Source of the DNA: an uncultured Roseibium sp.
GTDB lineage: Bacteria; Pseudomonadota; Alphaproteobacteria; Rhizobiales; Stappiaceae
Direction of reading: 5' to 3'
Assembly: GCF_947499295.1 (NCBI RefSeq)
Contig: NZ_CANMNP010000002.1
Coordinates: 310,001 to 374,000, forward strand
Length of the DNA stretch: 64,000 bases
Shown: positions 24,910 to 33,761 of the stretch, piece by piece
Layout: each line of letters opens with the position of its first letter
How positions within the stretch are numbered: the stretch's first letter is position 1
Position numbers and translations under genes: made by a program
Notes under the pieces: model-generated
The model's input: only the letters and a program-made list of their open reading frames with translations
Told to the model about the DNA's origin: nothing
Databases searched by the model: none

Positions 24910-27900
24910 ATGCCGGCTTGGAAGAAAAACGAGGCAGGACGCCGCGGACGTGATGTGTATGAGAGCGACGACTATTACGACGCTCCCCGCCGCGAGCACG
25001 CAAATAGCAGAATTGAACGGCTGACACGCACCGCGACCGCCTTGGGTAACCGATACGATTCACAGATGATCGATGAGCGGGACGAGGATCTGGACGCTGT
25101 GGCAGATGAACTGGATCGTCTCTTGTCGGATCAGGACCGCACGACCGGCAGGCCTGGAAGAGCCGCAGCAAAGCCCCGCCGTACTTCTCGTCCGGCGCCG
25201 CGCCGTCAGTCCCGCCCACCTGAACCCGGCCTGGATGATGTTATGGTAGCACTGGACCGGCTGGATGAACAGGTCCAGGGTCTTTCAGGCTACGAGGCTC
25301 CGTCGGACCCATATCGTGATGCTCCGCGTCCGCAGCGCCGGCCAGGCCGGTACGCCATGGACGCACTTCGTGAAGAAGACGCGTATTACCATCACGAAGA
25401 CGAAGACGATGATGACGGCTACGTTGACGAACACGACTACGTTCACGAACCCGCCCGCCGCCGCAGAGGCCATCCGCAGCGCGATGCCTCCATGCATATT
25501 TACAAGGATCTTGGTCGTCGTATCGACGCTTTGAGAGCTCCTCATGAGCAAGCGCTCAACCAGGTGCGCGAGGAACTGGGATCCCTGCGGGATGCTCTCA
25601 GTGGAATTTCGCGTGGCACCAGCGAAACGGTAGGCCGGCAAAACGCAGAGCTCCGGCGTCTGTCCGATATGGTCGAACGCATGCGCGCCGACAAACGGAA
25701 CGACTTGCTTGCAAAAGAGATCCGTAAGGAAGTTGCCGACCTCAAATCGATGGTTGGTCGAACCAATGTCGAAGGCGCACTGGAAACGCTCGAGCACGGC
25801 TATGCGCACATTCTTCAGCGCCTTGATGAGCTGTCCCGGGCTTCCGTTGACCCAAGAGTATTGCGCGGTGTCACCGCACGTCTGAGTGAAATCGAAGACG
25901 CGTTCGCGGCCCTGCCTCGGTCAGAGCACATGGTGGTGCTTGAGGACCGTGTCGTGAGCATCGCCGAGCGCATGGAAGAACTGCTTCAGCGCAAGGGTCA
26001 TGCCGAAATCGAGCCTTTGCGTGCGGAGTTGCGTGAAGTCCGCGGTTTCGTTGAGCAAATCGACATCAATGGCCTTGTCGAAGGTATCGACGACAGGATG
26101 AAGTTCGTTTCCGGGCGGCTGGATGACCTTGAGGTCCTTGCGCGCGAGCAGCGAGGTCTCGACAGCCGTCTCTCCGCGATGGAAGAGCGTATGCCTGAGC
26201 CGGAATCCATTTCCCGGCTCCAGGGACGACTTGAAGACATTGTCGGCATGATGTCCGACGACAGGGCTGCCCCGGCCAACCATGAACACCTGTCTCAGGT
26301 CGACAAGCGCCTGAACGAGATCGTTGATCGGCTGGAGCGCATGGAACAGGCGCCGCTGCCGGCAACCGACACTGGAGCGTTTCAGTCGCTGGAAAGCCGG
26401 CTTGAAACGATATCCGGCAAGATCGACGCCATCGAAAAGAAGGCGTCCCGTCCAGTGCCCGTTCTGGATGCGGCCAATATGCGTACAGGCGGCGCAGGCG
26501 GTCATGATGACAAGTTCATGACCCAGCTACAGGATCGGTTGAACGATCTGACCGCACGTCTCGACCAGCCGACAGTGGGTGTAACCACATCCGATCTGGA
26601 CAAGCTGCGTGAGGAAATTGGTGCAATGCGCGCCTCTGTGGAGGCTCCGGGCTCCACGGAAGCTCTGGAAAAACGTATTTCCGACCTGGCGCAGATTGTC
26701 TCCAAGGGTGCGGATGGAGCTGACGACAGCCGTTTCGATCAATTGAGCTCCAAGGTGGCTGCGCTTGCAGAGCAGATTGAAAACACCTCCATCAATGCGG
26801 CCAACGGCGATCACCTGTCTCCGGTGCTGGAGCGTATTGAAAAAGGTCTGGAGCAAAGCCGCGACGACATTGCGGGAATTGCCAGGCAAGCGGCAGCAGA
26901 GGCTATAGCAACGACGCCCGCGCCGAAGAACGAGCAATATGACCAGGCAATCAATTCTTTGCAGGGAGATCTGAGGCAGCTTCTCGATGCGGCGGAAGGC
27001 AGCGAGGAGCGCACCCGCAATACATTCGACGGCGTCAAATCCGTTCTCGGTTCCCTGACCGAACGTCTGGATAATCTGGAACGTACGGAAGCGCCGGATC
27101 AGGGCGGCCCCATTCAGAAACCTGCGGGTTCGAGAGCCACAGCTGAATTTTCACCGCTCACGCTTGACGACACATCCACACTTTTCTCAGGACCTTCTAA
27201 GCCGAAATTGAGCGAGCCGCCGCAAGCCGAATTTGCCAACAGGGCTGAAGAAAAGGCTAGTCCTGAAGAACGGGCTCGAGACCGCAAGGCGGATTTCATT
27301 GCTGCGGCCCGGCGCGCTGCGCAGGCAGCATCTGCCGAAGCGGCTCAGCTTGAAAAAAGACAGAAGAAAAGCGCTGAACCAGATCCTGCCGATGAACAAC
27401 GCGGAAAAGCGCGTGTCGGCTGGCTCCGCAATGTCCTGAAGCGCGACAAGTCCTCTGCACCGGTCGAGGAAAAGGGCGAACAGCTTGATGATCTGGAGCT
27501 TGGTACGGAAGATATCGCCGACCGGGACTTCGAAGCTCAGGACACCACTGTGCTGCCGGGCGACCGACCTGCACCCGAGACACCGCAAGGATCCGGTTTC
27601 CGCCGCCGTGCCATTCTCTATGCGGCTGCAGCTGTGGTTCTGGTTCTTGGTATTCAGGTCTACCGGATCGCAACGACGCCCTCAGATGACGGCAATCAGC
27701 TTGCCGCAGTGCCGCAGGAAACACAGGAGCGCGTTGATACGCCTCCCGTCTCCGCACAGGCAGAGGCTGTTGCTGCACCGGCAACGTCTGTCGCAGATGC
27801 AGCTGCCAATCCCGAGGGCGGAGATCCACCGGCTGTCGCGACCCGTTCAGCGGGGGACGCCTCGACAGAAGCACCTCCTGCGGAAGCAAATTCGGTGCAA

Positions 27901-29028
27901 CCTGAGGTGCCCGCGATCGCAGCTGCGACACCGGCCCCTGGTACAGCGACACAGGCCGCGCCGGCAGCCACACCTCGGAACGTCCAGAGTGCCGTTTCAC
28001 AAGAGCCTATGTCCGCGGACGCAGAACTTGCCTTTGCACCGCCTGCAGGTGTTGCCGGCAGTTTCGGTCAGCAGACCGTTGATAACTCCACGGGCTTCAA
28101 ACCCGCACCTCCTTCAGCAAGCGAAACCACAAACGCGCCTTCTGCGCTCATTGCAAGTCTCCCGCCTGAAGGGGTCGGCCCGATGGCACTGCGCAGTGCC
28201 GCAGCCAGCGGCAATCCCGCAGCTGAGTTCCTCGTCGGTGTGAAATACACGGAAGGAAATGGCGTTCCAGCCGATCTTTCTCATGCTGCAACCTGGTATC
28301 AGAAAGCTGCCGACAAGGGTCTGGCACCGGCACAGTACCGTCTCGCCAGCCTTTACGAGAAAGGCCGTGGGGTCGACAAGGATCTGCCGAAGGCGCAGGC
28401 CTGGTACGTCAAGGCGGCTGAAGCCGGCAACGCAAAGGCCATGCACAACCTTGCAGTTCTTTACGCCGAAGGCGGCGGCGGACAGCCCGACTATGCGGCC
28501 GCTGCCAAATGGTTTGAGCAGGCAGCCAATTTCGGCGTGAAAGACAGCCTGTTCAATCTCGGCATTCTTTATGCAGGCGGCATCGGTGTCGATAAGGATC
28601 TGGTTGCCAGCTACAAATGGTTTGCAATCGCTGCTGATCAGGGAGATCCGGAAGCCGCCAAGAGACGCGACGATGTCGCAAACATGATGGATCAGGAAAC
28701 GTTGGCAAATGCGCGGCTCGCGGTTGAAAGCTTCAAGCTGGAAACGCCGAACCCGGCTGCAAACAAGGTCACCATGGAGCAGGGATGGGCGGACAATGCA
28801 TCGCTTCCTGCAGCACAGGCCGCCGTTAAGGCCGTAGACAACACAGCCATGGTCCGCGAAGCACAAGACAAACTTAATTACCTTGGCTTCGACACCGGAA
28901 CACCTGACGGTCAGATGGGGCCACGCACCAGAAGCGCCATTCGCGCGTTTCAGCGTAGCCTTGGGCTGCCGGAGACCGGTGAAGTGGACAACAAGCTTAT
29001 CGACGAACTCAAGAGCCAGGCGATCTAA
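24910..29028 (+). CDS. podJ: PodJ-like polar localisation protein with Sel1 repeats and peptidoglycan-binding domain
   Basis: The 1,372-residue protein has a charged, Arg/Asp-rich cytoplasmic start (residues 1-200) and a long coiled-coil region of repeated EERMxxIEDRLxxLE-like heptads (about 200-740). A linker with KADFIAAARRAAQAA follows (about 795-810), then one membrane segment (AILYAAAAVVLVLGIQVY, about 900-918) and a Pro/Ala-rich periplasmic linker. Four Sel1/TPR-like repeats (about 1090-1260) come next, and a PG_binding_1 domain ends the protein (LNYLGFDTGTPDGQMGPRTR near 1322). This is the PodJ layout of Caulobacter and its rhizobial homologues, which mark a cell pole and recruit other polarity factors. 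Caulobacter PodJ is about 970 residues, so this is a long version. Transcription may be cell-cycle controlled through the upstream GANTC sites. Confidence 0.85.
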   Translation: MPAWKKNEAGRRGRDVYESDDYYDAPRREHANSRIERLTRTATALGNRYDSQMIDERDEDLDAVADELDRLLSDQDRTTGRPGRAAAKPRRTSRPAPRRQSRPPEPGLDDVMVALDRLDEQVQGLSGYEAPSDPYRDAPRPQRRPGRYAMDALREEDAYYHHEDEDDDDGYVDEHDYVHEPARRRRGHPQRDASMHIYKDLGRRIDALRAPHEQALNQVREELGSLRDALSGISRGTSETVGRQNAELRRLSDMVERMRADKRNDLLAKEIRKEVADLKSMVGRTNVEGALETLEHGYAHILQRLDELSRASVDPRVLRGVTARLSEIEDAFAALPRSEHMVVLEDRVVSIAERMEELLQRKGHAEIEPLRAELREVRGFVEQIDINGLVEGIDDRMKFVSGRLDDLEVLAREQRGLDSRLSAMEERMPEPESISRLQGRLEDIVGMMSDDRAAPANHEHLSQVDKRLNEIVDRLERMEQAPLPATDTGAFQSLESRLETISGKIDAIEKKASRPVPVLDAANMRTGGAGGHDDKFMTQLQDRLNDLTARLDQPTVGVTTSDLDKLREEIGAMRASVEAPGSTEALEKRISDLAQIVSKGADGADDSRFDQLSSKVAALAEQIENTSINAANGDHLSPVLERIEKGLEQSRDDIAGIARQAAAEAIATTPAPKNEQYDQAINSLQGDLRQLLDAAEGSEERTRNTFDGVKSVLGSLTERLDNLERTEAPDQGGPIQKPAGSRATAEFSPLTLDDTSTLFSGPSKPKLSEPPQAEFANRAEEKASPEERARDRKADFIAAARRAAQAASAEAAQLEKRQKKSAEPDPADEQRGKARVGWLRNVLKRDKSSAPVEEKGEQLDDLELGTEDIADRDFEAQDTTVLPGDRPAPETPQGSGFRRRAILYAAAAVVLVLGIQVYRIATTPSDDGNQLAAVPQETQERVDTPPVSAQAEAVAAPATSVADAAANPEGGDPPAVATRSAGDASTEAPPAEANSVQPEVPAIAAATPAPGTATQAAPAATPRNVQSAVSQEPMSADAELAFAPPAGVAGSFGQQTVDNSTGFKPAPPSASETTNAPSALIASLPPEGVGPMALRSAAASGNPAAEFLVGVKYTEGNGVPADLSHAATWYQKAADKGLAPAQYRLASLYEKGRGVDKDLPKAQAWYVKAAEAGNAKAMHNLAVLYAEGGGGQPDYAAAAKWFEQAANFGVKDSLFNLGILYAGGIGVDKDLVASYKWFAIAADQGDPEAAKRRDDVANMMDQETLANARLAVESFKLETPNPAANKVTMEQGWADNASLPAAQAAVKAVDNTAMVREAQDKLNYLGFDTGTPDGQMGPRTRSAIRAFQRSLGLPETGEVDNKLIDELKSQAI

Positions 29029-29094
29029 AACGGAACTTTACCGTTTCCGCCATAAACTGGCCTAATATAGCTCTATCGAACCGAAGAAGCCTGT

Positions 29095-29116
29095 TGCCCG
29101 GTTGACACACCGGGCA
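29095..29116 (+). terminator. Probable terminator after the PodJ-like gene
   Basis: TGCCCGGT and ACCGGGCA form a perfect 8-bp stem with a 6-base loop. A weak T stretch (GTCTTTAA) follows. It lies 66 bases past the stop. Confidence 0.6.
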
Positions 29117-29187
29117 GCACGGGTCTTTAACCAATTTAATGTAGTTGATACGCAGTTTTACCTGCAATCTGTCCTGGCGTTGACCCT

Positions 29188-30117
29188 GTGCAATTATACC
29201 TGCCGATAGCCGAAATACCGGTCAATATCTTCGTGATATTTGCCATGGGCGGGGCAGTGGGTTTTCTCTCTGGCCTCTTTGGCATCGGTGGCGGCTTTCT
29301 GCTGACGCCGTTGTTGATCTTTTCCGGCATTCCCCCCGCGGTTTCCGTCGCGACAGTGACGACCCAGGTCGTGGCGTCCTCTGCTTCAGCGGTGGTCACC
29401 TACTGGCGGCGAAAAGCGATCGATTTCAAACTGGCGGGCATATTGCTGGCGGGAGGTGTGTTCGGTTCGCTGATTGGCGTAATCCTGTTCGACGTCCTGC
29501 AATCCGTCGGGCAGTTGGACCTTGTGATTTCGCTGTCCTACGTGACCTTTCTGGGTGCAATCGGCGGTTTGATGCTGTTTGAATCCGTGCGTGCGATCCG
29601 TCGGCGCAAGTCCGGTTCCGCGCCAAGCGCGCGCAGGCCGGGGCAGCATAATTGGATCCACGGCCTGCCCCTCAAGGTGCGGTTTAGGCGGTCCAAACTC
29701 TATGTCAGTGTGATCCCGGTTGTGGGTCTCGGGGCGATCATCGGTTTCCTCGGAACAATCCTCGGCATTGGCGGCGGCTTCATGATGGTCCCCGCGCTGA
29801 TTTATCTGCTGCGGGTCCCGACCAGCATTGTCATCGGGACATCGCTGTTCCAGATCCTGTTTACGATGGCCGCAGCGACAATTTTCCACTCCATGGGAAC
29901 CAAGACCGTCGATATCGTCCTGGCGCTGACATTGATGATCGGCGGTGTAATAGGCGCACAATTTGGCGCTCGCATGGGACAGAACCTGCGCGGTGATCAG
30001 CTTCGCCTTTTGCTTGCGCTGCTGGTTCTGGGCGTTGGATTGCGTTTTGCTGTCGACTTGTTGCTTATTCCCGATGATTTCTATTCCATCGCCATCCGCA
30101 AGGGGGCCGGGTCATGA
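29188..30117 (+). CDS. TSUP family (TauE/SafE) membrane transporter
   Basis: The 309-residue product has about eight membrane segments in two repeats. Each repeat is marked by a glycine-rich loop, FGIGGGFLLTPLLIF near residue 33 and LGIGGGFMMVPALIY near residue 190. The family exports sulfite, sulfoacetate or other organosulfur anions; the substrate is not known here. The GTG start at 29188 lacks a strong ribosome binding site. It overlaps the next gene by 4 bases (ATGA), so the TIGR02186 protein is translationally coupled to it. That pairing is conserved in Hyphomicrobiales as far as I know. Confidence 0.9.
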   Translation: MQLYLPIAEIPVNIFVIFAMGGAVGFLSGLFGIGGGFLLTPLLIFSGIPPAVSVATVTTQVVASSASAVVTYWRRKAIDFKLAGILLAGGVFGSLIGVILFDVLQSVGQLDLVISLSYVTFLGAIGGLMLFESVRAIRRRKSGSAPSARRPGQHNWIHGLPLKVRFRRSKLYVSVIPVVGLGAIIGFLGTILGIGGGFMMVPALIYLLRVPTSIVIGTSLFQILFTMAAATIFHSMGTKTVDIVLALTLMIGGVIGAQFGARMGQNLRGDQLRLLLALLVLGVGLRFAVDLLLIPDDFYSIAIRKGAGS

Positions 30118-30893
30118 GGTGCCTGGTTCTTCTGCTGGCCCTAATTCTGGTGCCTGTTGGTGGGCACGCGCAGAGCGTTTCCAACGAAGACCTGGTAACG
30201 GCGCTGTCCTCCGATGTTGTGTCGATCCAGTCCAATTTCACGGGAACTGAAATCGTCATTTTCGGACAGGCAAGCCATATCGCCCGTCAGCCGAACGACC
30301 CGAGCGGCTATGAATTGGCGATTGTCGTTGAAGGGCCTCCTCAGGACATCACCACCCGTCGGAAAGGCCGGTTTCTGGGGGTCTGGGTCAATCGAGAGGC
30401 CGAGCGCTTTCAGGCTGTTCCGTCCTTTTATGCAGTGGCAAGCTCAGTCGATATCGGAATGATGGCCGACAGGACTGTCCTTGATGAACTCGGTATTGGT
30501 CTAAATCACATCAATCTGGCAGTTTCAGGTGTCTCGAACGTGCCGCTCTCTGATCGTGACGACTTCCGCAAGGCCTTTATCCGTCTGCGCGAGGAAGCCG
30601 GGCTCTACTCGGAACAGGAAACATCGATCGAGTTTCTGACCCATACGATGTTCCGCACCAACATTCCTCTGCCGGCAAACATTCCCGTTGGAGACTACAA
30701 GGTGAAAAGCTTCCTGTTTCACCATGGAGAGGTGGTCTCGCAAACCGAGGAAAGCCTCGCGGTTGCCAAGATCGGTTTTGAGCAGATTACGTTCGAGCTC
30801 GCCCAGCACTACCCATTCTTCTATGGTGTGCTTGCGGTCATGCTGGCGATATTCACCGGTTGGCTCGCTGGTGTGATTTTCCGCAAAGACTAA
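30114..30893 (+). CDS. TIGR02186 family (Alph_Pro_TM) exported membrane protein
   Basis: The 259-residue product has a cleavable signal (CLVLLLALILVPVGGHAQS, residues 3-21). A periplasmic beta-rich domain follows (DVVSIQSNFTGTEIVIFGQA, GFLGVWVNREAERF-like). One C-terminal membrane segment, FFYGVLAVMLAIFTGWLAGVI, has a short cytosolic tail. This is the alphaproteobacterial family PF09608, found next to TSUP transporters. It could act as a periplasmic accessory to the transporter, but no activity is known. Overlapping ATGA with the TSUP gene supports one transcript. Confidence 0.88.
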   Translation: MRCLVLLLALILVPVGGHAQSVSNEDLVTALSSDVVSIQSNFTGTEIVIFGQASHIARQPNDPSGYELAIVVEGPPQDITTRRKGRFLGVWVNREAERFQAVPSFYAVASSVDIGMMADRTVLDELGIGLNHINLAVSGVSNVPLSDRDDFRKAFIRLREEAGLYSEQETSIEFLTHTMFRTNIPLPANIPVGDYKVKSFLFHHGEVVSQTEESLAVAKIGFEQITFELAQHYPFFYGVLAVMLAIFTGWLAGVIFRKD

Positions 30894-30991
30894 TTTTTGG
30901 TCCCCCTGGCACCTCTTTGGGGTGGCGCTGCGCATTGGCGTCGGTATTCTCAGTTTTCGGTGGAACAGCCAGTAGCGTGAGTGGGGCCAAG

Positions 30992-32107
30992 ATGAGTGAT
31001 GAACCTTCGACCGAAACACCGGTCGGCACAGATGCAAACTCAAATCCGTCGGTTGATTCCAGGGTAATCGACATCGCCATCCGGCTCGGTGTCCTCGGGC
31101 TGTTTGCCTATTTCTCACTGCAATTGATAGCGCCCTTCTTTCTGTTTCTGCTTTGGGCAGTGGTTCTGACCGTGGCGCTGTACCCGGTTTACGCCTGGCT
31201 GTCCGGCAAGCTCGGCGGGCGCAAGGTACTTTCCGCCGTACTGCTGACGTTGTTCTGCCTTGCCGTTGTCATCGGGCCTGTTGCGGTGCTGGTCGTCAGT
31301 CTTGTCGAAACCTTGCAGTCCTGGTTTGAAGCGGTGTCGGGCGGCCAGCTCAATTTGCCCTCACTACCGGAGCGGATTGCAGCCCTTCCCCTGGTCGGCG
31401 AGAAGATTGCCGAGTTCTGGGGGCTGGCGCAACGCAGTCTTGAATTGTTCCTGACCAAGGTTGGACCAATGCTTGTACCCGCTGGCAGTCGTATTCTGTC
31501 CGTGCTGGCATCCCTGAGCGGCAGCGTTCTCTTTTTTGTAGTGTCGATCATACTGGCCGGATGTCTTTTCGTCCCAGGGCCCTCGCTTGCCAAGGGAGCT
31601 AAACGGTTCGCGGACAGGATTATCGCCCCGCGCGGCGCGGAATTTGTGGATCTTGCAGGCGCGACCATCCGCAATGTTTCTCGCGGTGTCATCGGCGTTG
31701 CCGTCATTCAGGGGCTTCTGACAGGTGTTTTGCTCATCGCATTTTCGGTGCCGCTTGCGGGCATCCTGACATTCATTGCCCTAGTACTTTGCATTGTCCA
31801 GATAGGGCCTGCTCTTGTCATCCTGCCGACAATTATCTGGGCATGGAGCGCTTGGGACCTTGTCCCGGCACTTCTCTTTACGGTGCTGATGGTTCCCGTC
31901 ATGCTCGTGGACAACGTACTGAGACCCATCCTGATGTCCCGCGGGCTGGATACACCCATGCTGATCATTCTGATCGGCGTTCTTGGCGGCACGATTGCCC
32001 ACGGTTTATTGGGGCTCTTTCTCGGGCCTGTCGTGCTGGCTGTGTTCTATGAACTGGTAATCGCCTGGGTGAAAGTGGGTGAAGACGAAGCCACATCCGG
32101 TGCGTAA
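30992..32107 (+). CDS. AI-2E (PerM-like) family transporter
   Basis: The 371-residue product has about eight membrane segments with the family's long central soluble loop. The typical C-terminal repeats are present: GVIGVAVIQGLLTGVLLIAF, then PVMLVDNVLRPILMSRGLDTP, where the DNxxRP motif is characteristic, and GVLGGTIAHGLLGLFLGPVVL. Members export autoinducer-2 (TqsA) or act in Na+/Li+ exchange; the substrate here is open. ATG 30992 (MSDEPSTETP) is preferred over a frame start at 30860 that would begin inside the preceding gene. A small membrane-protein gene follows 39 bases downstream. Confidence 0.88.
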   Translation: MSDEPSTETPVGTDANSNPSVDSRVIDIAIRLGVLGLFAYFSLQLIAPFFLFLLWAVVLTVALYPVYAWLSGKLGGRKVLSAVLLTLFCLAVVIGPVAVLVVSLVETLQSWFEAVSGGQLNLPSLPERIAALPLVGEKIAEFWGLAQRSLELFLTKVGPMLVPAGSRILSVLASLSGSVLFFVVSIILAGCLFVPGPSLAKGAKRFADRIIAPRGAEFVDLAGATIRNVSRGVIGVAVIQGLLTGVLLIAFSVPLAGILTFIALVLCIVQIGPALVILPTIIWAWSAWDLVPALLFTVLMVPVMLVDNVLRPILMSRGLDTPMLIILIGVLGGTIAHGLLGLFLGPVVLAVFYELVIAWVKVGEDEATSGA

Positions 32108-32146
32108 ACAACTTGTTGCCGGGAATTGGGTTTTGAGGGCAGTTTT

Positions 32147-32254
32147 ATGAGCAAAGAACTCGACAGTTTTGTGCGCAAGGAACTGCGCAAGAACCTCATT
32201 CTGATTGTTGTTGTGATCGGCATTCTGATTTTCGCCGGTTACCGCTTTCTCTAG
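32147..32254 (+). CDS. 35-residue single-span membrane protein
   Basis: ATG 32147 to TAG 32252-32254 codes for a 35-residue peptide. It has a charged N-terminus (MSKELDSFVRKELRKN), a hydrophobic span LILIVVVIGILIFAGY and a short RFL end. GAGGG lies about 7 bases upstream. This is the composition expected of a real small inner-membrane protein, with positive residues on the cytosolic side. It follows the AI-2E transporter gene by 39 bases and is probably cotranscribed with it. A modulator of that transporter is one guess. I do not recognise a family. Confidence 0.65.
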   Translation: MSKELDSFVRKELRKNLILIVVVIGILIFAGYRFL

Positions 32255-32399
32255 GCCGGTTACTATAGAAAAGTCCGAATAGTGTACTTCCCGCCGGCCA
32301 GAAAACACTTGCGAGGCAGCAGGTGGTGTCTCAATTCCAGGCGGATATGCCGTTCGACCTGGTAATGAATTTCCGAAGAACCGCGTAATCCAGAAAAAA

Positions 32400-32419
32400 G
32401 GGCACCGCAAAAGGTGCCC
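32400..32419 (-). terminator. Terminator of the choloylglycine hydrolase-family gene
   Basis: GGGCACC and GGTGCCC form a perfect 7-bp stem with a short loop. On the minus strand the stem is followed by TTTTTT. It lies 37 bases after the stop of the gene at 32456. Confidence 0.85.
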
Positions 32420-32455
32420 TCTCACTAAGGCAGTCGTACTGTCGATAGCAACGCG

Positions 32456-33562
32456 TCAGTTCAGATTGATTTCCTCGATGTCCTGTTCAGTCACACGATC
32501 CAGCGGCATCTTGGTGAGCGTGTCGAGAGTTTCAAAGTCGATCTTGTTCATGTCGAGCATGCGAACGCGGCGGTTGTGCATGGTGTGGTAGTACACCTTC
32601 ATATTCTGGCTATCCATCGCATTGGTCCAAAGCGTGGCCGATCGCATGCTGTCATCGCTGCCTTCAAGCGCGTCGCCTTCTGCGGCTCCAAGGGGAATGT
32701 TGAAGTTGTCAAGGATACGAAAAATCTCGTACACGGTTTCGTCGCCGGTCGAGGTGGGGCGCGCCGTTTGCGTGGCTGCAACTGCCCGCACAAACCTCGA
32801 CACCGGAGTGTTGTCACCGGGCAGGCCGATCATGCCGCTGCCGCCTCCCAGTGGTGCAAAATCCAGATCGGCAATCTCACGCGTAGGGAGTGCGACCGGC
32901 GAGAGATTGATGTAATTCCTCAGGTTGGTCATGTGAAAATCGTAGGACGGCGCGTTCGTCATGACCCTTAGCGGCGCGTCAAAGATCACGGTTTCACCCT
33001 CGAGAAACTCGATCACGATGGTCTCGCCGCTTTTGTCGCTCACCATTATATGCGCAGGTGGCGGAAATCCGAGTTTGGGCTCTACGACGGCCACCACGCG
33101 CAAGTCGGCAAGGGCGTTGCGCACCTCGTCGACCGTTGCAAAACTCGTGGCGATGTAGGCCATCACGTCGATGGCTCCGATGGAGGTTTCCATCATCGTC
33201 TCGTCCACCTCGAGATACTCCGCAAAGCCCGGGTGGTAGTTGGCACCCACCATGAGACCGACCTCGTTCATTCCGTCGAGCCAATAGTCCTGATCGAAGC
33301 CATTGAACGCGACACCGCCATACCGAGCCGTCCATGAAAACCCCTCACGACCTTCTCCAAGATCAGAAACAAACTCATGTCCACGAGGGACAATCATGAC
33401 TTCCGTGTTGATGTCATACGCGCCCCATTCAAGGGTCCGCCCCCATACATTCGAGCCGTCCTCGGCCGTTAGAATGATCGTGGTGCAGGCATTGGCAACC
33501 TGCGTAAATGTCAACGAAGCCGCCACCAAAGCGGCGCTGGCGATCTTGGTAATTTTTGGCAT
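32456..33562 (-). CDS. Exported linear amide C-N hydrolase (choloylglycine hydrolase family)
   Basis: The 368-residue product has a signal peptide (SAALVAASLTFTQVANA, residues 9-25). Cleavage would expose Cys26 of CTTIILTAEDG as the N-terminal nucleophile, as in penicillin V acylases and bile salt hydrolases. Other family marks are WGRTLEWGAYD (Arg and Asp of the pocket), FNGFDQDYWLDGMNEVGL, a substrate-loop Asn region, and the late MRSATLWTNAMD near residue 307 with the catalytic Arg. In marine alphaproteobacteria such periplasmic enzymes may hydrolyse N-acyl homoserine lactones or other amides; the substrate is not known here. It is followed by a strong terminator and flanked by a divergent transporter operon. 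Confidence 0.88.
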   Translation of the reverse strand: MPKITKIASAALVAASLTFTQVANACTTIILTAEDGSNVWGRTLEWGAYDINTEVMIVPRGHEFVSDLGEGREGFSWTARYGGVAFNGFDQDYWLDGMNEVGLMVGANYHPGFAEYLEVDETMMETSIGAIDVMAYIATSFATVDEVRNALADLRVVAVVEPKLGFPPPAHIMVSDKSGETIVIEFLEGETVIFDAPLRVMTNAPSYDFHMTNLRNYINLSPVALPTREIADLDFAPLGGGSGMIGLPGDNTPVSRFVRAVAATQTARPTSTGDETVYEIFRILDNFNIPLGAAEGDALEGSDDSMRSATLWTNAMDSQNMKVYYHTMHNRRVRMLDMNKIDFETLDTLTKMPLDRVTEQDIEEINLN

Positions 33563-33761
33563 TTCAGAGATCCTTTTCTAAGGCATGTCTGCTGAATACT
33601 GTGGTCGGCAGGTCTGGATTTTCGTTCATCCTTCGATAGCTGGAGGTTACCACGTCTTCAAATTTTGGCGGCGACCAAATCGACGGGATTTCATTCACTG
33701 ATTGTATCCGTTCCCATTGAGCTCTTTGTCTCAAAACAAGCGACTTCCGAACAGTTAGCCA

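Noticed and set aside
30905-30925. A TGGCAC near a TTGG resembling a sigma-54 promoter before the AI-2E gene
   Set aside because: The spacing to TTGC does not match the TGGCAC-N5-TTGC consensus, and the second box is imperfect.
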